Assembly: GCA_005784505.1 (NCBI GenBank) | Contig: VCAZ01000012.1 | Coordinates: forward strand, 2,981,011 to 3,045,010 | From: Bagarius yarrelli | Taxonomy: Eukaryota; Chordata; Actinopteri; Siluriformes; Sisoridae | Length of the DNA: 64,000 nt | Reading direction: 5' to 3' | Shown: positions 43,880 to 56,879 of the stretch, one piece after another | Numbering within the stretch: position 1 is the stretch's first letter | Layout of the letters: the number at the start of each line of letters is the position of its first letter | Notes under the pieces: model-generated | What the model was told of the DNA's origin: nothing | Databases searched by the model: none | What the model saw: only the letters and a program-made list of their open reading frames with translations | Translations under genes and position numbers: made by a program

Positions 43880-45465
43880 TTAGACTCTGGCTAGACAGCA
43901 TGGGTCAAGACGTGTGCAGCCGGACAGGCCTTAGCACTAGGGGGGCGCACCAGACACGTAGAAAACACTGGACCCGGAGCCCACAGAACTCAATTAGGCA
44001 ACTAAATTTCAATAAGTCAACATTAAATTATACCTCACATAATGTAACTCCAATTAAAAGAAAAATGATTAAAGATAGGAAACTCGCTCACTGGTATAAT
44101 GATCACACACACTTCAAAAACTAAAACTTAAATGGTGCCAAAATAAATTGTTAGTACTTCAAGCAGCATGGAAAGCAGCATCCTGATCTATAAAAAACCT
44201 CCTACAAAATTTTGAAGCTTAGAAAATTTTACTTCTCTGGAAGAGAATGATCTAATTTTTCTAATTGTTTCAGTTCGTAGATTTAAATGGTACCTATTAT
44301 GTGTGTTCTCAAGTCAAGTATGGTGTTCCACAGGGCTCGGTTTTAGGCCCACCACTTTTGTCTCTTTATATGCTTGCTGGGCAACATAATTTGTAAGCAT
44401 GATATTAGTTTTCACTTTATACTAAAGTTATATGTTTCAGCTAGGCCAGATGCGAAAAGCCAACTAAATAAAGTTGAGCAATGTGTGAAGGACACAAGAG
44501 ACTGGGTGTTGAGTAACTACCTTTTGCTTAATTTCTGATAAGACAGAGGTTCTGGTACTAGGACCACATGTAGCTAGAAGTAAGCTTTCTGATAACACTG
44601 TAACTCTAGACAGTCTTTCTGCAGTGCAACAGTAAAATACCTGGGTGTGATTATAAATTCCAGTCTCTTATTTGATGCCGAAAAAATTAGTTGATGCTTT
44701 TATTACACCCAAGCTAGATCATTGTAGCGCTTTACTTTATTGTAATGGATGTTCAACTAGGTGCATAAATAAGCTTTATTAAGTTTAGAACGCAACAGCG
44801 AGAGTCCTGACTAGAACTATCTTTATTCACACTGAATTAGCTCCCATATCTAATGTCTGTGTTTCCATCTGTTTTCTCCTTTTAGTTATGCTGTCATAGT
44901 TAGTCTTGCCGGAGTCCATGCTTGCACTCTAAGTGAACATCCACATACACTATGACAATAACTATACTTTACTGTTCTTTCTTTCTCTCTCTTTCTCTCT
45001 CTCCCTCTCTCTGTCGAGCTACATATGTCAATCCTGAGCTGCCAGTGATTCAGCCCCCCCTATCCACTCTGGACCAGTCTGACACTTCCTGGTGACCCGC
45101 CTTCGGTTGATGATTACATCACATCACTATGGTGACTGAGGACTCTTCCCCTCTACTATGAAGACTCTCCAGCTATTTTCTGGGGACTTGTGACCATAGT
45201 TGCTTACACACAGTATAACTGGATAATTCCTGCTGTCTGTTTTTCACCCAAATGAGGATGGGTTCTCTTTTGAGTCTGGTTCCTCTCAAGGTTTCTTTTT
45301 ATTACCGTTTTAGGGAGTTTTTCCTTGCCACAGTCGCCCTTGGCTTGCTCATCAGGGACAAACTGATTTCTGTTTCATTCACATTTTTAATTATCTTTGA
45401 TTGTGTAAAGCCACTTTAAGACAGTGACCGTTGTAAAAAGCGCTATACAAATAAAATTGAAATAC
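43880..45465 (+). pseudogene. LINE family B, copy B2, RT remnant with 3' end
   Basis: The frame fragments include KMIKDRKLAHWYNDHTHF (pre-RT linker), then GVPQGSVLGPPLLSLYMLA-type sequence at 44325-44380, CVKDTRDWVLSNYLLLN near 44500, LGVIINSSLLFDA and a degraded KLDHCSALL near 44715. Several stops are present, and the YADD box is unrecognisable near 44420. The 3' untranslated part has a CT run (44975-45015), CGAGCTACATATGTCAAT, TTTTTCACCCAAATGAGGAT and the tail AAAGCGCTATACAAATAAAA. The 5' end is truncated. Confidence 0.85.
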
Positions 45466-47110
45466 ACAAGATGTGATTATGGAATAGGAATTAAAACATG
45501 AGTGTTGTTTGCAATTAAACAACACTGATTTGCTCTAAATATATGACACAAATGTTTAAATATACAGACTACAGACAGGTGAAAACAATCATAACACAGT
45601 CAGAAATCAACCAATAATAACAACAAGTGCTGATACAGGACATGGTTTAAAACAAAAGACACATGTCAACCTACAAAGAACAAAGCATAACAGGCACTTT
45701 ACACATATGGCCATAAGCTTTTGCTGCTGAATGCCAATATTTACTCAGACACAGAGCACAAGGAGTGAAATTCTGACAGAAACTGTATCATTTCTATGGC
45801 TGGAACTATTCTGGTTCCAATGCAGATGACTTTAAGATTGCCTCAGTGTAAATTACTGCAACACTTTTGTCAGGGGGAGATCAGGGGCCTTTTAGCAAAC
45901 AGTGCTGATTTGTGTCCTCATAGTCCTATAAATCTACATCTGCTTCAGTCTAGATGTGCATAACATTAACAAGTTCCACTTTTACAGTCTCATTTAACCA
46001 CCAGACCCCGTCTCATAAGTAACCAAACACAACTGAACAAAAAAGAATTTTAACAAGAATCTTTTACATTAATTGTAAATATAAGAGGGAAGCTGTTTTA
46101 CACACTATAGAAAGATTCTTTAAAAAATTTTGAACAGGAGAGAAGAAGATTCCTACATGCCATTCACTTTGGGATTTAACTACAGCACCACGAGCAAAGC
46201 TTTCACATTTCTGGTAGCTGCTAAAACATTTGCATTGAGAACCAGTGCACACGTTAAAGTACATGTGGGGTTACCATAACTTTTTTCTAAGGTTATGAAA
46301 CCCTGCACCAAAGAATGGTTGGCAGTGCTTTTGTGTAATGTGTCTAATACAAATGTGTACAGTGTAAAACAATGTGGTGTTGTGACAGCTAGATGCGTAT
46401 CTACAGTCACAGTAACTCCACATGATTTGTAGCTGCATCGTTTGAGACAAAGAAATATTGCATGTATTTGCAATAATTGTTAACAAATAGGGTTTAGGTT
46501 TGTTTAGTGTAAATTATTTATAAATATCTAGGATAAACTGTTAACTATTAACTGTATTTCACTGTATGAGCAGCGTAAAATGAGAACCCACAAAACTTAG
46601 AATTCCATTTACCTGGAGTTTACAGTAACCCAGTGTTAACTATTTTCAGAGAAAAACGTCTTATAGAAGATAAGCCAGTTGAAGCTGGTCAGTCTGAAAT
46701 TTTTTTTGCAAGAAGTCATTTACGTCATTTATAATTTATATGGCCTATTTTTTTATACCATATTACTGTGTCCTATCCAGAACCTTAAAAGTTTATCCAG
46801 AGAGTCAAATTAAAGAAAGCTTAATGCTTCTAGAATAATTAATTTTTACAATCCCTGTTTGGAGAACATTTTAATCATAAGCACCTGTAATTATTTGTAA
46901 TATCTAAAACATAGTCAATCCTGTTGTGCACACTGTTGCTTGTTTACTCACAATAGATTTTTTTTCACCCTAGCAAGGGCCACTTGGGCAACATGTAAAG
47001 GTTAAAAAAAAAAAGACAAATACAGAGCAAATGGCACACAATAAATTCATGTGGCAGACTCAAGGACAAAGGTTTTTATTCTGTACACTTTAAAGGGTTT
47101 GTCTCTGAAA
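45466..47110. other. No gene recognised
   Basis: AT-rich. Open frames near 46180-46486 have no motifs. No repeat ends were identified. Confidence 0.5.
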
Positions 47111-48815
47111 GGTGCTCACAAGTGAGGAGAGTGTACAGAGAAGATGGAAGGAGTACTTTGAAGTGTTGATGAATGAGGAGAATGAGAGGGAGAAGGGGTT
47201 AGAAGAGGACAATGTGGAGCAGGAAGTGCAAAAGATTAGTGCAAATGAAGTTAGGATGGCTTTGAAGAGGATGAAAAGAGGAAAGGCGGTTGGACCTGTA
47301 GAGATACCGGTGGAGGTATGAAAAATGTCTAGGAGAGGAAGCAGTGAAATCTCTTACTAGATTGTTTAACGGTATTTTAGTGAGTGAGAAGGAGTGGAGG
47401 AGGAGTGAAATGGTGCCTATCTTTAAGAACAAGGGTGATGTGCAGAGTTGCAACAACTATAGACGCATAAAGTTGATGAGTCACACAATGAAGGTATAGG
47501 AAAGATAAGTGGAAGCTAGGTTAAGGAGGGACGTAGGTATTTGTGAGCAGCAGTATGGCTTTATGCTCAGAAAGAGCACTACAGATGCCATCCTTGTTCT
47601 GAGAATGCTGATGGAGAAGTACAGAGATGGCCGGAGGGAGCTGCATTGTGTTTTTGTAGACCTAGAGAAAGCATATGACAGGGTACCAAGAAAAGAGCTG
47701 TGGTATTTTATGAGAAAGACAGGAATAGCAGAGAAGTTTGTCAGGGTGGTGCAGGATATGTATGAGAGGAGCAGGACCGTGGCGAGGTGTGCAGTAGGTC
47801 AGACAAAGGATTTTAAAGTGGAGGTGGGACCGCATCATGGAACAGCTTTGAGTCCCTCCTTGTGTGCTGTGGTGATGAATCGTTTGACAGACAAGGTCAG
47901 ACAGGAATCTCCTTGGACAATGATGTTTGCAGATGACATTGTAATCTCTAGTGAGAGCAAGGAGCAGGGTGGAGGAAAACCTGGAGAGGTGGAGGTTTGC
48001 TCTGGAGAGAAGAGGAATGAAAGTCAGTCGTAGCAAGACAGAGTACATGTGTTTGAATGAAAGGGAGGGAAGTGGAACAGTAAGATTACAGGGTGAAGAG
48101 GTGAAGACGGTACAGGAGTTTAAGTACTTGGGGTCAACAGTACTTAAACTGCTTTAATTTAAAGCCTTCCCCTTTTCCTCCGTCTCGGACCTTTTCTCGT
48201 TTTAAAACCTTTCCCCTTTCCCTCCGTCTCGGACCTTTTCTCGTTTTGTTTTGAACTGGGACGCCATGTTCGGTTTAAAGCAAAAATGTGTGAAAGAGGT
48301 AAAGAAGCAAGTACAGGCAGGTTGGAATGGGTGGAGAAACGTGTCAGGAGTGTTGTGTGACAGGGGAATATCAGATAGAATCAAGGGAAGGTGTACAAGA
48401 CAGTGGTGAGACCAGCAATGATTTATGGTTTAGAGACAGGTGGCAGAGCTGGAAGTAGCAGAGCTGAAGATGTTGAGGTTTTCTTTGGGAGTGACAACGT
48501 TGGACAAGATTAAGAACAAGTTCATCAGGCTCAAGTTAGAGATTTTGGGAAAAAGTCAGGGAAGCCAGATTAAGGTGGTTTGGACAATTTACAGAGGAGG
48601 GATAGTGAATATATTGGTAGGAGGATGTTTGAAATGAAGCTACCAGGCAGAAGGCAAAGAGGAAGACCAAAGCGTAGGTATTTGGATGCGATAAATGAGG
48701 ACTTGAAGTTAGTGGTTGTGAGTGAAGAGGATGCAAAGAATAGGGTTAGGTGGAGACAGATGGTTCTCTGTGGCGACCTCTAAAAGGGAACAGCTGAAAG
48801 GAAAAGAAGCACTTT
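47111..48815 (+). pseudogene. RTE-like LINE, RT and C-terminus, 5' truncated
   Basis: Starts with VLTSEESVQRRWKEYFEVLM, then ALKRMKRGKAVGPVEIPVEV, PIFKNKGDVQSCNNYR and a 174-codon open stretch (47509-48033) with CEQQYGFMLRKSTTDAILVL, CVFVDLEKAYDRVPRKELW and an intact FADD box (47926-47937). Then come LERRGMKVSRSKTEYMC and EFKYLGSTV, and after a 133-bp insert GWNGWRNVSGVLCDR, VAELEVAELKMLRFSLGVTT and GRRQRGRPKRRYLDAINEDL. It ends with GGCGACCTCTAAAAGGGAAC. No endonuclease domain remains. There are at least three frameshifts or stops. The clade label RTE-like is from memory. Confidence 0.88.
48150..48282. mobile_element. 133-bp MITE-like insert in the LINE
   Basis: The insert starts TGCTTTAA and ends TTAAAGCA, an 8-bp inverted repeat. 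It holds two tandem copies of about 44 bp with CCGTCTCGGACCTTTTCTCG in each (about 48159-48202 and 48203-48246). It interrupts RT coding sequence between GGGTCAACAGTA and GAGGTAAAGAAGC, replacing about a dozen LINE bases. No clear target duplication is seen. Confidence 0.65.
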
Positions 48816-51800
48816 TTAACATAACACCACATGGTTTTTCTATCAGAAAGTCTAAGTCAAAAGCTAAGTATCTCTAACTATACCCAGAACCTTTGCACTG
48901 TCCTGCTTGCTAGGAGTCTATGACAGTCATATTTTTTGGCAAGACAGTCTGGCACATAAGTCAAAAATAGGGCTTAATTTGAAAAGGGATGTGAGTGGCT
49001 GCCACACATAATTTGTGGTTGTGGACTGTCATCTGTTTTAGGAATTTAGCATCTCGTATATCATTCAATTTAACAGCATTTACTGTTCAAATTAATACAG
49101 TCTTGAAAATAACTGTTCCAACATCTTTGTTTCAACAGATACATCTGAATTAAGCATCCAGTCTAGTCTAAATATGTAAGTAGTAAAATCTATTAATTTC
49201 AACCGTTATTTTGCTAGTACAAAGACATTAAGTTTAAAACATTTTTAAACTTCTAGATTACTACAACCACTGGTTTTGTCTTTAAAAGCATCTCTTTTTT
49301 TGTCTATTAAAAACAAACCTGCATTGGTATCAAGAGAACAGCTAAAAGGTTTTAGCTTATCTGCTTATTATTCCGAACACTTAGGCCTTATCTAGTCTAA
49401 AGAGGCCTTTAGTGTGACTGCAGCTTGTGGCTGAAAAAACAGGTGGATACCGCAGTGTGGAGTGTTTATGATGCTATAAAGCTGAAGTGCATTTGATAAT
49501 GTCTTGAACTTTAATAGCTGTAATTAAAGACCCCCGGCGTCCAGCACAACCACAAACCAAAGACAGAGTACAGCAGAGTCAGCGTGGTATATAAGCGTGG
49601 AGGAGTAAGAGCGTTTGCATGTGTGGGTATGACAGGCGTGTTGGGGGGGGGGTGTTATAAAAATCCAGAGAGAGCAGGGAGTATTGAGTAGCTGTGTGCA
49701 TTGATCTGAAGTGACCCCGAATGTGCCCTGGCTACAGAGGCCTTACACACTCTCACTCAGCATGCTATCACCTAACCACTTAACACACAGTCTTTCTTTA
49801 CTTGAAAGAGGCCCCCCCCTTTCTCTCTCTCTGTCTCTCTCTCTCTCTCTTGATCTAAGTGTCTTTGGTAGTCTTCTACTGTAATCCATTTATCAGCATA
49901 CCTTTCATGACCCACAGCCCAATGTAGTCTATTACAGTCATTCCAGAAAATCTACCCATCCTGCCTTTCACATCATGCTAAGGGCCTCTATTCCTCAAAG
50001 CTGCAGACACAGACACAGAGGCTAAATGTCTGAGAGGAAAATCATTGCTGACCCTGTCAGCCCAGGGTGAAGTTTAAGGCTTACACAGACCACGAAAGAC
50101 TTGCTGCAGCCTCCAGAAGAGTTTCACAGATGCTCCACCTATGTGTATGTGTGTATGTGCGCACACACACATGCCCAGTGATTTTAGCCATAATGCAAAA
50201 CATGCATAAAATAGATGATCCCTGCTGACACACTTATGTAATATATGTAATCTATAACTTCCAATTAAAAGATTAAACAGTTATTGGAACTAAACCAACT
50301 AAACCTTGTTACCGATGGAAAAAAAACCCTACAAATTTAGAACTAAAAAAACAGCCAGCATAACACTCACTTTGGAATTCGTAGAACACTGCTGGATTAA
50401 ACCTAACTCTTTGTGCTGATGCCATGACCTTATAAAAATTAAACTAGTGAAAACTATTGTGTTGTTTGATAAGTCACTGTTTATAAAAGTTAAACACACT
50501 GTCTTTTAATCTAATTGTTAAAACATTAAACAATGTTTCACTTTTAATACTTTTAATAAAGAAAGTTAGCTTCCTTTATGTAAAGATGACTATTTTTCCC
50601 CATGTCACCCTCCTGTACATCTGTGGTATATTTTATTACAAACTACTATTGCACATTTATTGGAGATCTTCCAAGATATGAGGCAGCTGTCAGAACCAAA
50701 TTACTATCATTATGGTAAAAACACAATGCCTCTTTGTTGGCCAAGCACTTCACAAAACTCTTTTGCTTTCCAGAGGTTTTTTTTTTTTTTTTACAAGGGT
50801 TTACCTTATGAACTGTATGCAGCATGGCCAGGTCCTCACTCTCAAGAGAGCAGAGGTTGTGCGTTCAATGCCAGAAAGGAGCCTTCTGTGATTATTTAAC
50901 CATGGCACTGCCATAGTGACAGATTTGCACGTAGATTCCTTTGAATGGTGGAAATATTAGCCAAAATATGTGTAATTATACAAAATATTTGTATTATGTA
51001 TGCATATGTGTGTGTGTGACAAAGAGAGAGCGGGAGAGAGCATGTAAGTAGCAAGGCTTGGTAAAATTGAAAGTGTTGCAAGAATGCATGCTGTTATGGT
51101 GTGAACATATTGTAATCTTTTTTTAATAATGGAGAGATTTGTTGTAAGAAAAGCCATTTTAGATGGAGGCAGATTAGAGATTTTAAAGGTAAAGTGGGCC
51201 TGTTTGTTCTGAAATGTAGGCCAGGCTCCTATGATGACTATCGCTTACATGATTGAACATAAATACCATGGAGGATATTAAGTACAGTGGAGGAAATGTG
51301 TGCTTAACAAAATAAAAACAAGTGCATCAACGCAAAAAAACCCTAACCATTTTAAAGCTTTGCACTAAATGAGCTTTTTAATCTTTAGTAATGTATAAAC
51401 AGATACACACACATGCAGGAAGGCATGGGTGATAACACATTGTCTGGCATGGCTCATCTCTGATCTAGCTATGAAAGCTTCATGGTTGAATGATTAACCT
51501 CAGCTGGATTCAATAAAACCCAATGTGAATGGCGTAAAAACAGACTATTAAATTATAATCAAAGCCAGTTTTAGTCTTTGGTGCTCAGCGGCCATTTGAT
51601 TTAGCGACTGCTCAAATGGCACTATTTAAACATTCATTTTATTACAAACAGAGTGCTCGGGGCTATGTATTAAAAAATATGATAGCACCCTATTCTGTAG
51701 AGAGTTTAGAGATTTGAAGTAGAAAAAGAATTAATTATGCTTAAGGGATAAGATCTATACATTTTAACAATTATTATATATATGTTAAGTGGCAGTCCAG

Positions 51801-52787
51801 CTGGTCGATATCAATATTCCTACTTTAATACATACTTTTATCTAAATAATCTATCCATCTATCTATCTATACTTTAAAATGCTAGGAAAATTTTACTTCT
51901 CCTCCATCAAAAAGCTTCCAAAAAATTTTGTACCCCTAGAGTGAGCTTCTTAACAGGGAGGTGTAGGGGTCAACGCAAGGATCAGATTATGCTTTTTCCC
52001 CCAGATTATTCACAGCAGGCTCTACACAGCAGCTACGAGTTTTCAGATGCAAACATACAGGAACAACTGTTAATGTTGTAGTCAATTACTAGCTTTTTGA
52101 CGCATTAACAGAATTTTTTTTCTAGTGCATATCACTGAACGGTTATTTGCTTAATTGATGTCATAATAGCTGACAACTTTTTATTAAAAACATTGTTAAT
52201 AAAGGTCAAATACTGGTTTTACATACACAATGACAATTTTGCTAAAATGTTATTAATTAATATATTATATAAAATTGTAAGATAAGAAACAAAGTAAATA
52301 AATACAAAAGAACAATTGACAATTCTGGTTTGCAATGCTATTTAAAAAAATCTTAAACAGAATTTTTCAAAAAGCTTAGAGTAACTTGCAATAATTGCCA
52401 ATAATTTCAAAAATGTACTGTTAATATTATTGAAAGTAAAATAATACATGCATGGTCTCTATTGCATTTGGCATATTTTTGGGATATTTTTATGAAATTG
52501 GCTGTATGTGACTGCAACCCTGACAAGGATAAAGTGAAGAGTGAAAGTGAATTAGTGTGCCTATAAGTTTAATTGCCGTAATGAGAGGGCTAAAAGTGCG
52601 TGTAATTGAAAGTGTGTGTGTGTAAGCAGTTTGAGAAGGTAACTACCATTGTGGATTTCATATTTACAGCTAGCAAATAAGCAGGCTGGCCTGTTTTCAC
52701 ATTTGCGCTGATAGTTTTAGCAGAAGCATTCAGTCAAAGTTCCCCCAATGAAACCCGCACACTTTACAGAGCATTTAAGTAGAGACT
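48816..52787. other. No gene recognised
   Basis: Simple repeats occur at 49823-49849 (CT), 50140-50170 (GT/CA), 50779-50793 (T run), 51007-51040 (GT then GA) and 51850-51871 (ATCT). Two TATA-like sites (49586 and 49653) have no gene attached. No exon with family resemblance was found. Confidence 0.5.
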
Positions 52788-52975
52788 ATACATTTACAGC
52801 ATTTGGCAGATGCTCTTATCCAGAGTGACATACAATATTCCTTGTTATACAACTGAGCAATTGGGGGTTAAGGGCCTTGCTCAGGTGCCCAGCAGTGGTG
52901 GAGCTGGGATTTGAACCCGGGTCCTCAAGTTAGTAGTCCAACAACTTAACCACTGCGCTACCACTTCCCTTATAG
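52788..52975 (+). repeat. Dispersed short repeat, well preserved copy
   Basis: TACATTTACAGCATTTGGCA, GATGCTCTTATCCAGAGTGA, CAACTGAGCAATTGGGGGTT, AAGGGCCTTGCTCAGGTGCC and CCACTGCGCTACCACTTCCC are the ordered hallmarks of a very common teleost noncoding repeat. A diverged copy lies at 25165-25350. Confidence 0.9.
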
Positions 52976-54951
52976 CAGGCTTACTCCTTCCAGCCCTTTT
53001 TAAACCTTGAGGCCAAAGTTTTATCTTTCACAGTGCTCCCTGCGAGACCCAAATCTTGTTAGTTGGGTCAGACATATTAGCCCTTCGGCATCGATGAATT
53101 TTGAGACCTGCTGCGCTGCTAAGCAATTTTGGGCCCTATGAAAGAATGTGAGGTGTAGGTGTACCACACCTATTCCGCACTGATACTTCTGATAAAACAG
53201 ATCTCTGAGGGCCACCAAATTGCATGAGCCCCTATAATCATCATAACTTTCCTTCCAGCTAGCGACGCCCCTGCACATAAGGTTTAAATATTTGTTGATG
53301 TTAAAATAACAGGATGGAAAGGTAAATGCAATAACAGCGGTCACCAAATTGAAAATTCTTAAAATAAATATAAATGGAGATTTATGAGGATTATCTTGAT
53401 AAATGGAACGAAACAAGGAAGATAAACTTTTGTTGGTCACAAGGCTTTTTTTTTTTACCGTAATCCATTATAATCCCAAAAAACCCACTCCTTTTCTATT
53501 TTTGCTTTTTTATTATTAGAATCATTCATGGCATGCACCAAAAAGCATACCCACATGTCAGTCTTTGCTAAGTGACCATTCTTTGTGTCTGTGTCTGAAG
53601 GAGAAATCAGATGTCCCACTGCACCCTGCTTTCTGTATCCACACTGAGCCCCTTCTGACCCTTTGGTCATGAAGTCTATATTACACCTAGGAGATGTGAG
53701 TATGACGGCTAATAACCAGGCATCTGTGTGTGTGTGTGTCTGTCTGTCTGTCTATTGATCTCATTTGATTATCCAGTTATGTGATTGTGTTTATATGCCT
53801 GTGTTGGGTTTATTCCCAGTTCCTCTAGTTGGATCTCATCAATTAATTTCTCATTGTGTGCTACCCATAGCAGGGTGATGGAACATAGTAAAGATTGATA
53901 AGCTAGAAGTCTGGGATCTGCTGTTCAGACAAGAGACAGTCTGTGTACAGAAGCTGTATGGAGCTATCATGTGCGTGTTTTTAGAAGTGGAGGAGGTGGT
54001 CTCTGTGTCAGAGTCTGGATTAATGACTGTTTACTTTGCGCTGTTCGGTCTGTTTACCCGCTCAAGCCTTTCTCGAGCTGTTAAATAAAACTGCAGAATT
54101 AACTATTACAAATGGTACAAAAAGACGTATCTACTGTCTATTTATAGCTGTAGATCTAGTTGGTTCTTGTTTGTTGCTGGTTTAACATCAATAGGCTTTT
54201 TAAATTTTTTTAAATATTTAAGTAAAACAAGCATAAAGCTTTGGTGTTTTAACAATTAAAGAATTATTAATTTGTTGACACACTGTATCAAAGTCTTTCT
54301 TTATTTATCTATAAAACATTTTGAGGTTGGGTAGCACAAACCCCCACTGTTACCCGTGAGAGGAAACACTGATAACTGACACTTCTGGGCTTTTTGCAGA
54401 CCTGTGTTCTATCCAAATAAAATGCTTCCACAGGCCACAGTCTATCAGACCTTAATAGCGATCAATTTGAAGAATATTTTAATCTGTAATTTATAAACAG
54501 ACTTGGTGACAATGTTTATGGAGTTAGCATATTCTATCTGTGTATCAGCATTGCTCTCAAAAAGACACGTGTTGGACACAGATTGTCATATCTATAGTAT
54601 CTTTACTGTATGAAAGCATGCTTGTGTGCCCTGGGATTCATCCTGGGTCTCCCCTACTATCTGCCCCTGGTCCTTTGGGATAGACACAAAGGCTCCTTAT
54701 GTAGGACAAGTGGTAAATTCTGTAAAGTGGTTTTGGGGCAATGTCCACTATTAAAAGTTCTTTACGAATAAAAAAGATTTGAACCATAAAATACTTTCAA
54801 ATCAGATGAGCCAGTAATTTATTCAATAAAACATAGAAAACATAACAAATGTTTAAACTTTGAAATTTTATAATTTTATGCACAAAATAAGCTCATTTCA
54901 CATTTGATGATGTAGCATCCTATTCTTTTTTTAAATCTTGGCATTGAGGTT
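52976..54951. other. No gene recognised
   Basis: Includes CAGGGGC-type sequence on the minus strand near 53270 that could be a DNA-transposon end, and a GT/CTGT simple repeat at 53726-53755. A 139-codon minus frame at 53021-53440 has no motif I recognise. Confidence 0.5.
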
Positions 54952-55010
54952 ACAGTGCATTGAAAAAGTATTTATACCCCTTGAACTTTTTCAAATTTGT
55001 CCCCCAGGTG
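54952..55010 (+). mobile_element. Tc1-like left-end fragment (same family as 39361)
   Basis: ACAGTGCATTGAAAAAGTAT then TTATACCCCTTGAACTTTTT matches the terminus of the element at 39361. It ends abruptly at about 55010 with nothing of the transposase. Confidence 0.8.
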
Positions 55011-55112
55011 AACATCTGTACTGTGGCAGGGTGGTCCTCCTTACACATGATCTAGGGTGTTTTCGTTCCAATAATGTGTTAAGCATGAAGGCATTGATCT
55101 GGTAATGTTGCA

Positions 55113-55270
55113 GGCCGGCTCCCTTTGACACATATCTCCTCGAGACCTGGGATGCTTCTTGCTGGTTCCCTTAAGCTCACATCTTACAAGGCCTGACGAT
55201 TACAAGGACTGACCTTATATGATGATGCAAGCTGGGTTCGCTTAAACACATATCTTCCAAGTTCTGGTGA
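55113..55270 (+). repeat. Three imperfect direct repeats of about 38 bp
   Basis: Units at about 55116, 55161 and 55231 share GGCTCCC/GCTGGTTCCC, TTAA.C.CACATAT or TCACATCTT, and a trailing AAGTTCTGG/AAGGCCTGA-like end. They are irregularly spaced and sit just before LINE B3. Confidence 0.5.
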
Positions 55271-55274
55271 ATTC

Positions 55275-56875
55275 CCTAATTATTATTTACAGAGCCCCAG
55301 GACCGTACTCCAAATTTCTTAGCGAATTAGCAGATTTCGTATCAAAACTTGTGTTTTGTTGATGGCTTAATTGTGGGAGATTTAATAGTCATTTTGGAAA
55401 TTCGACGACCCGCTGAAAACAGCATTTAGTCTAATACTCGGCTCAGTGGGAGTAAATCAGTGTGACAATTCCACAGTACAAAGTTTCTGGCTCACAATTA
55501 TATTCATTTTAAATGGTCAATAATAATAAAACACAGCGCCACGCTCCCTCTTTAATGTACATCACATCTACTAACGCCAGAGGTGTATCAGCCCATCTCT
55601 ATGATTCAATCAACCCTGTCCCAGCGACTAATATTTAAGTCCGCATTCGTTTACTTAAATACGTAGCACAGTCACACCGTTTTTTAAAACGGAACGTTCG
55701 AAACTGGAAGTAAGGCACCAACTAAATGTTAGTACTTCAACACATGGAAAGAGAGATCATGATTTTTTTTTAAAAATTTTTTTAAAGCCCTTAGTGCGAG
55801 CTATTTTGTTTATTTGAACATAGCAAAATGAACTGGTAGACACTACGAAAGCCCAGTATAGCATGCAGTAGTAGGACTTTATGAAGTTTTTTGATGATAC
55901 ATTCTGCATTTTAAAATACTACTTCTGATCTATAAATCACTAAATGGTCTCGTGCCGCAGTACCTGAGTGAATTGTTGGCGTCTTTTTTTCCACCATGCC
56001 TACTTTGATCAAAGGATGCAGGCTGCCTGTCAGTATTATGAAAACTATACGGGGGCAAGCTTTTCTTACAAGCCCAAATTCTGAACTAGCATCCCAAAAT
56101 GTGGCAAGCATCAAACCAGTTCATGTCTACTTAGGTCCAAAAAAGTATTATTTAACAAGCCTTTTGTGATGCTGAGCCTAAGACAAAGGAGCAGATCTGG
56201 GGACTTAGGTTTAAGTTATGGGTTCTGGTATGTTTAGATGCGATTATTTATCACGTTGTTGATGATGAGAGTGGCTGATTGCTTACATATCAGGGAGCCC
56301 TCATGTCTGTGTTTCCCTTTCGTTCTCTTTTTATTTATGCTGTCATAGTTAGTCTTGCTGGAGTCCTTGCTTACACTTTAAATTAAGTATACAATCACTA
56401 CATAAGTAACTTTGAGTATACTTTTTTTTTCATTCTGTCAAGCTACATATGCCACTACCAAACTGCTAGTGATCCAGTCCCCATCTTCACTCCGGACCTG
56501 TCTGACCCTCCCTTGTGACCTGTCTCCGATTGATGATCGGCACATCACCCTGGTGACTGAGGAAGCTTCCACTCTGCCAGGAAGACGCTCCAGCTGTTTT
56601 CTACAGTTGCCTACACACACTGTATAACTGCATAATTCCTGCTACCTGTTTTTCACCCAAATGAGGATAGGTTCTCTGTTGAGTCTGGTTTCTCTCAAGG
56701 TTTCTTCCTATTCCATCTCAGGGAGTTTTCCCTGCCACCGTCGTCCTCGGCTTGCTCATCAGGGACAAACGACAAAAGAAGCTCTGTTTCATTCACATTT
56801 TATTTCTTTGATTGTGTACAGCTGATTTGAGACAACAACCACTGTCCACAACCACAAATATAATTGAATTAAACT
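55275..56875 (+). pseudogene. LINE family B, copy B3, endonuclease piece and 3' end
   Basis: The first part reads LIYRAPGPYSKFLSELADFV and DDPLKTAFSLILGSVGVNQC, the C-terminal part of an APE-type endonuclease (normal sense YRPPGPY..F). RT is almost entirely deleted; at 55920 it resumes with LIYKSLNGLVPQYLSELLA and FLTSPNSELASQNVA, the RT C-terminus. The 3' part contains CAAGCTACATATGCCACTAC, TTTTTCACCCAAATGAGGAT and GATTTGAGACAACAACCACT. It has the same 3' organisation as B1 and B2, and is the only copy here that keeps endonuclease sequence. Confidence 0.8.
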
Positions 56876-56879
56876 GTTG

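Noticed and set aside
49580..49665. TATATAAG and TATAAAAA as gene promoters
   Set aside because: No open frame or exon of recognisable type follows, and such strings are common in this composition.
53021..53440. 139-codon minus-strand open frame as a gene
   Set aside because: No family resemblance, no splice structure, and a possible DNA-transposon terminus (CAGGGGCGTCGCTAG) inside it. More likely noncoding or a transposon relic.
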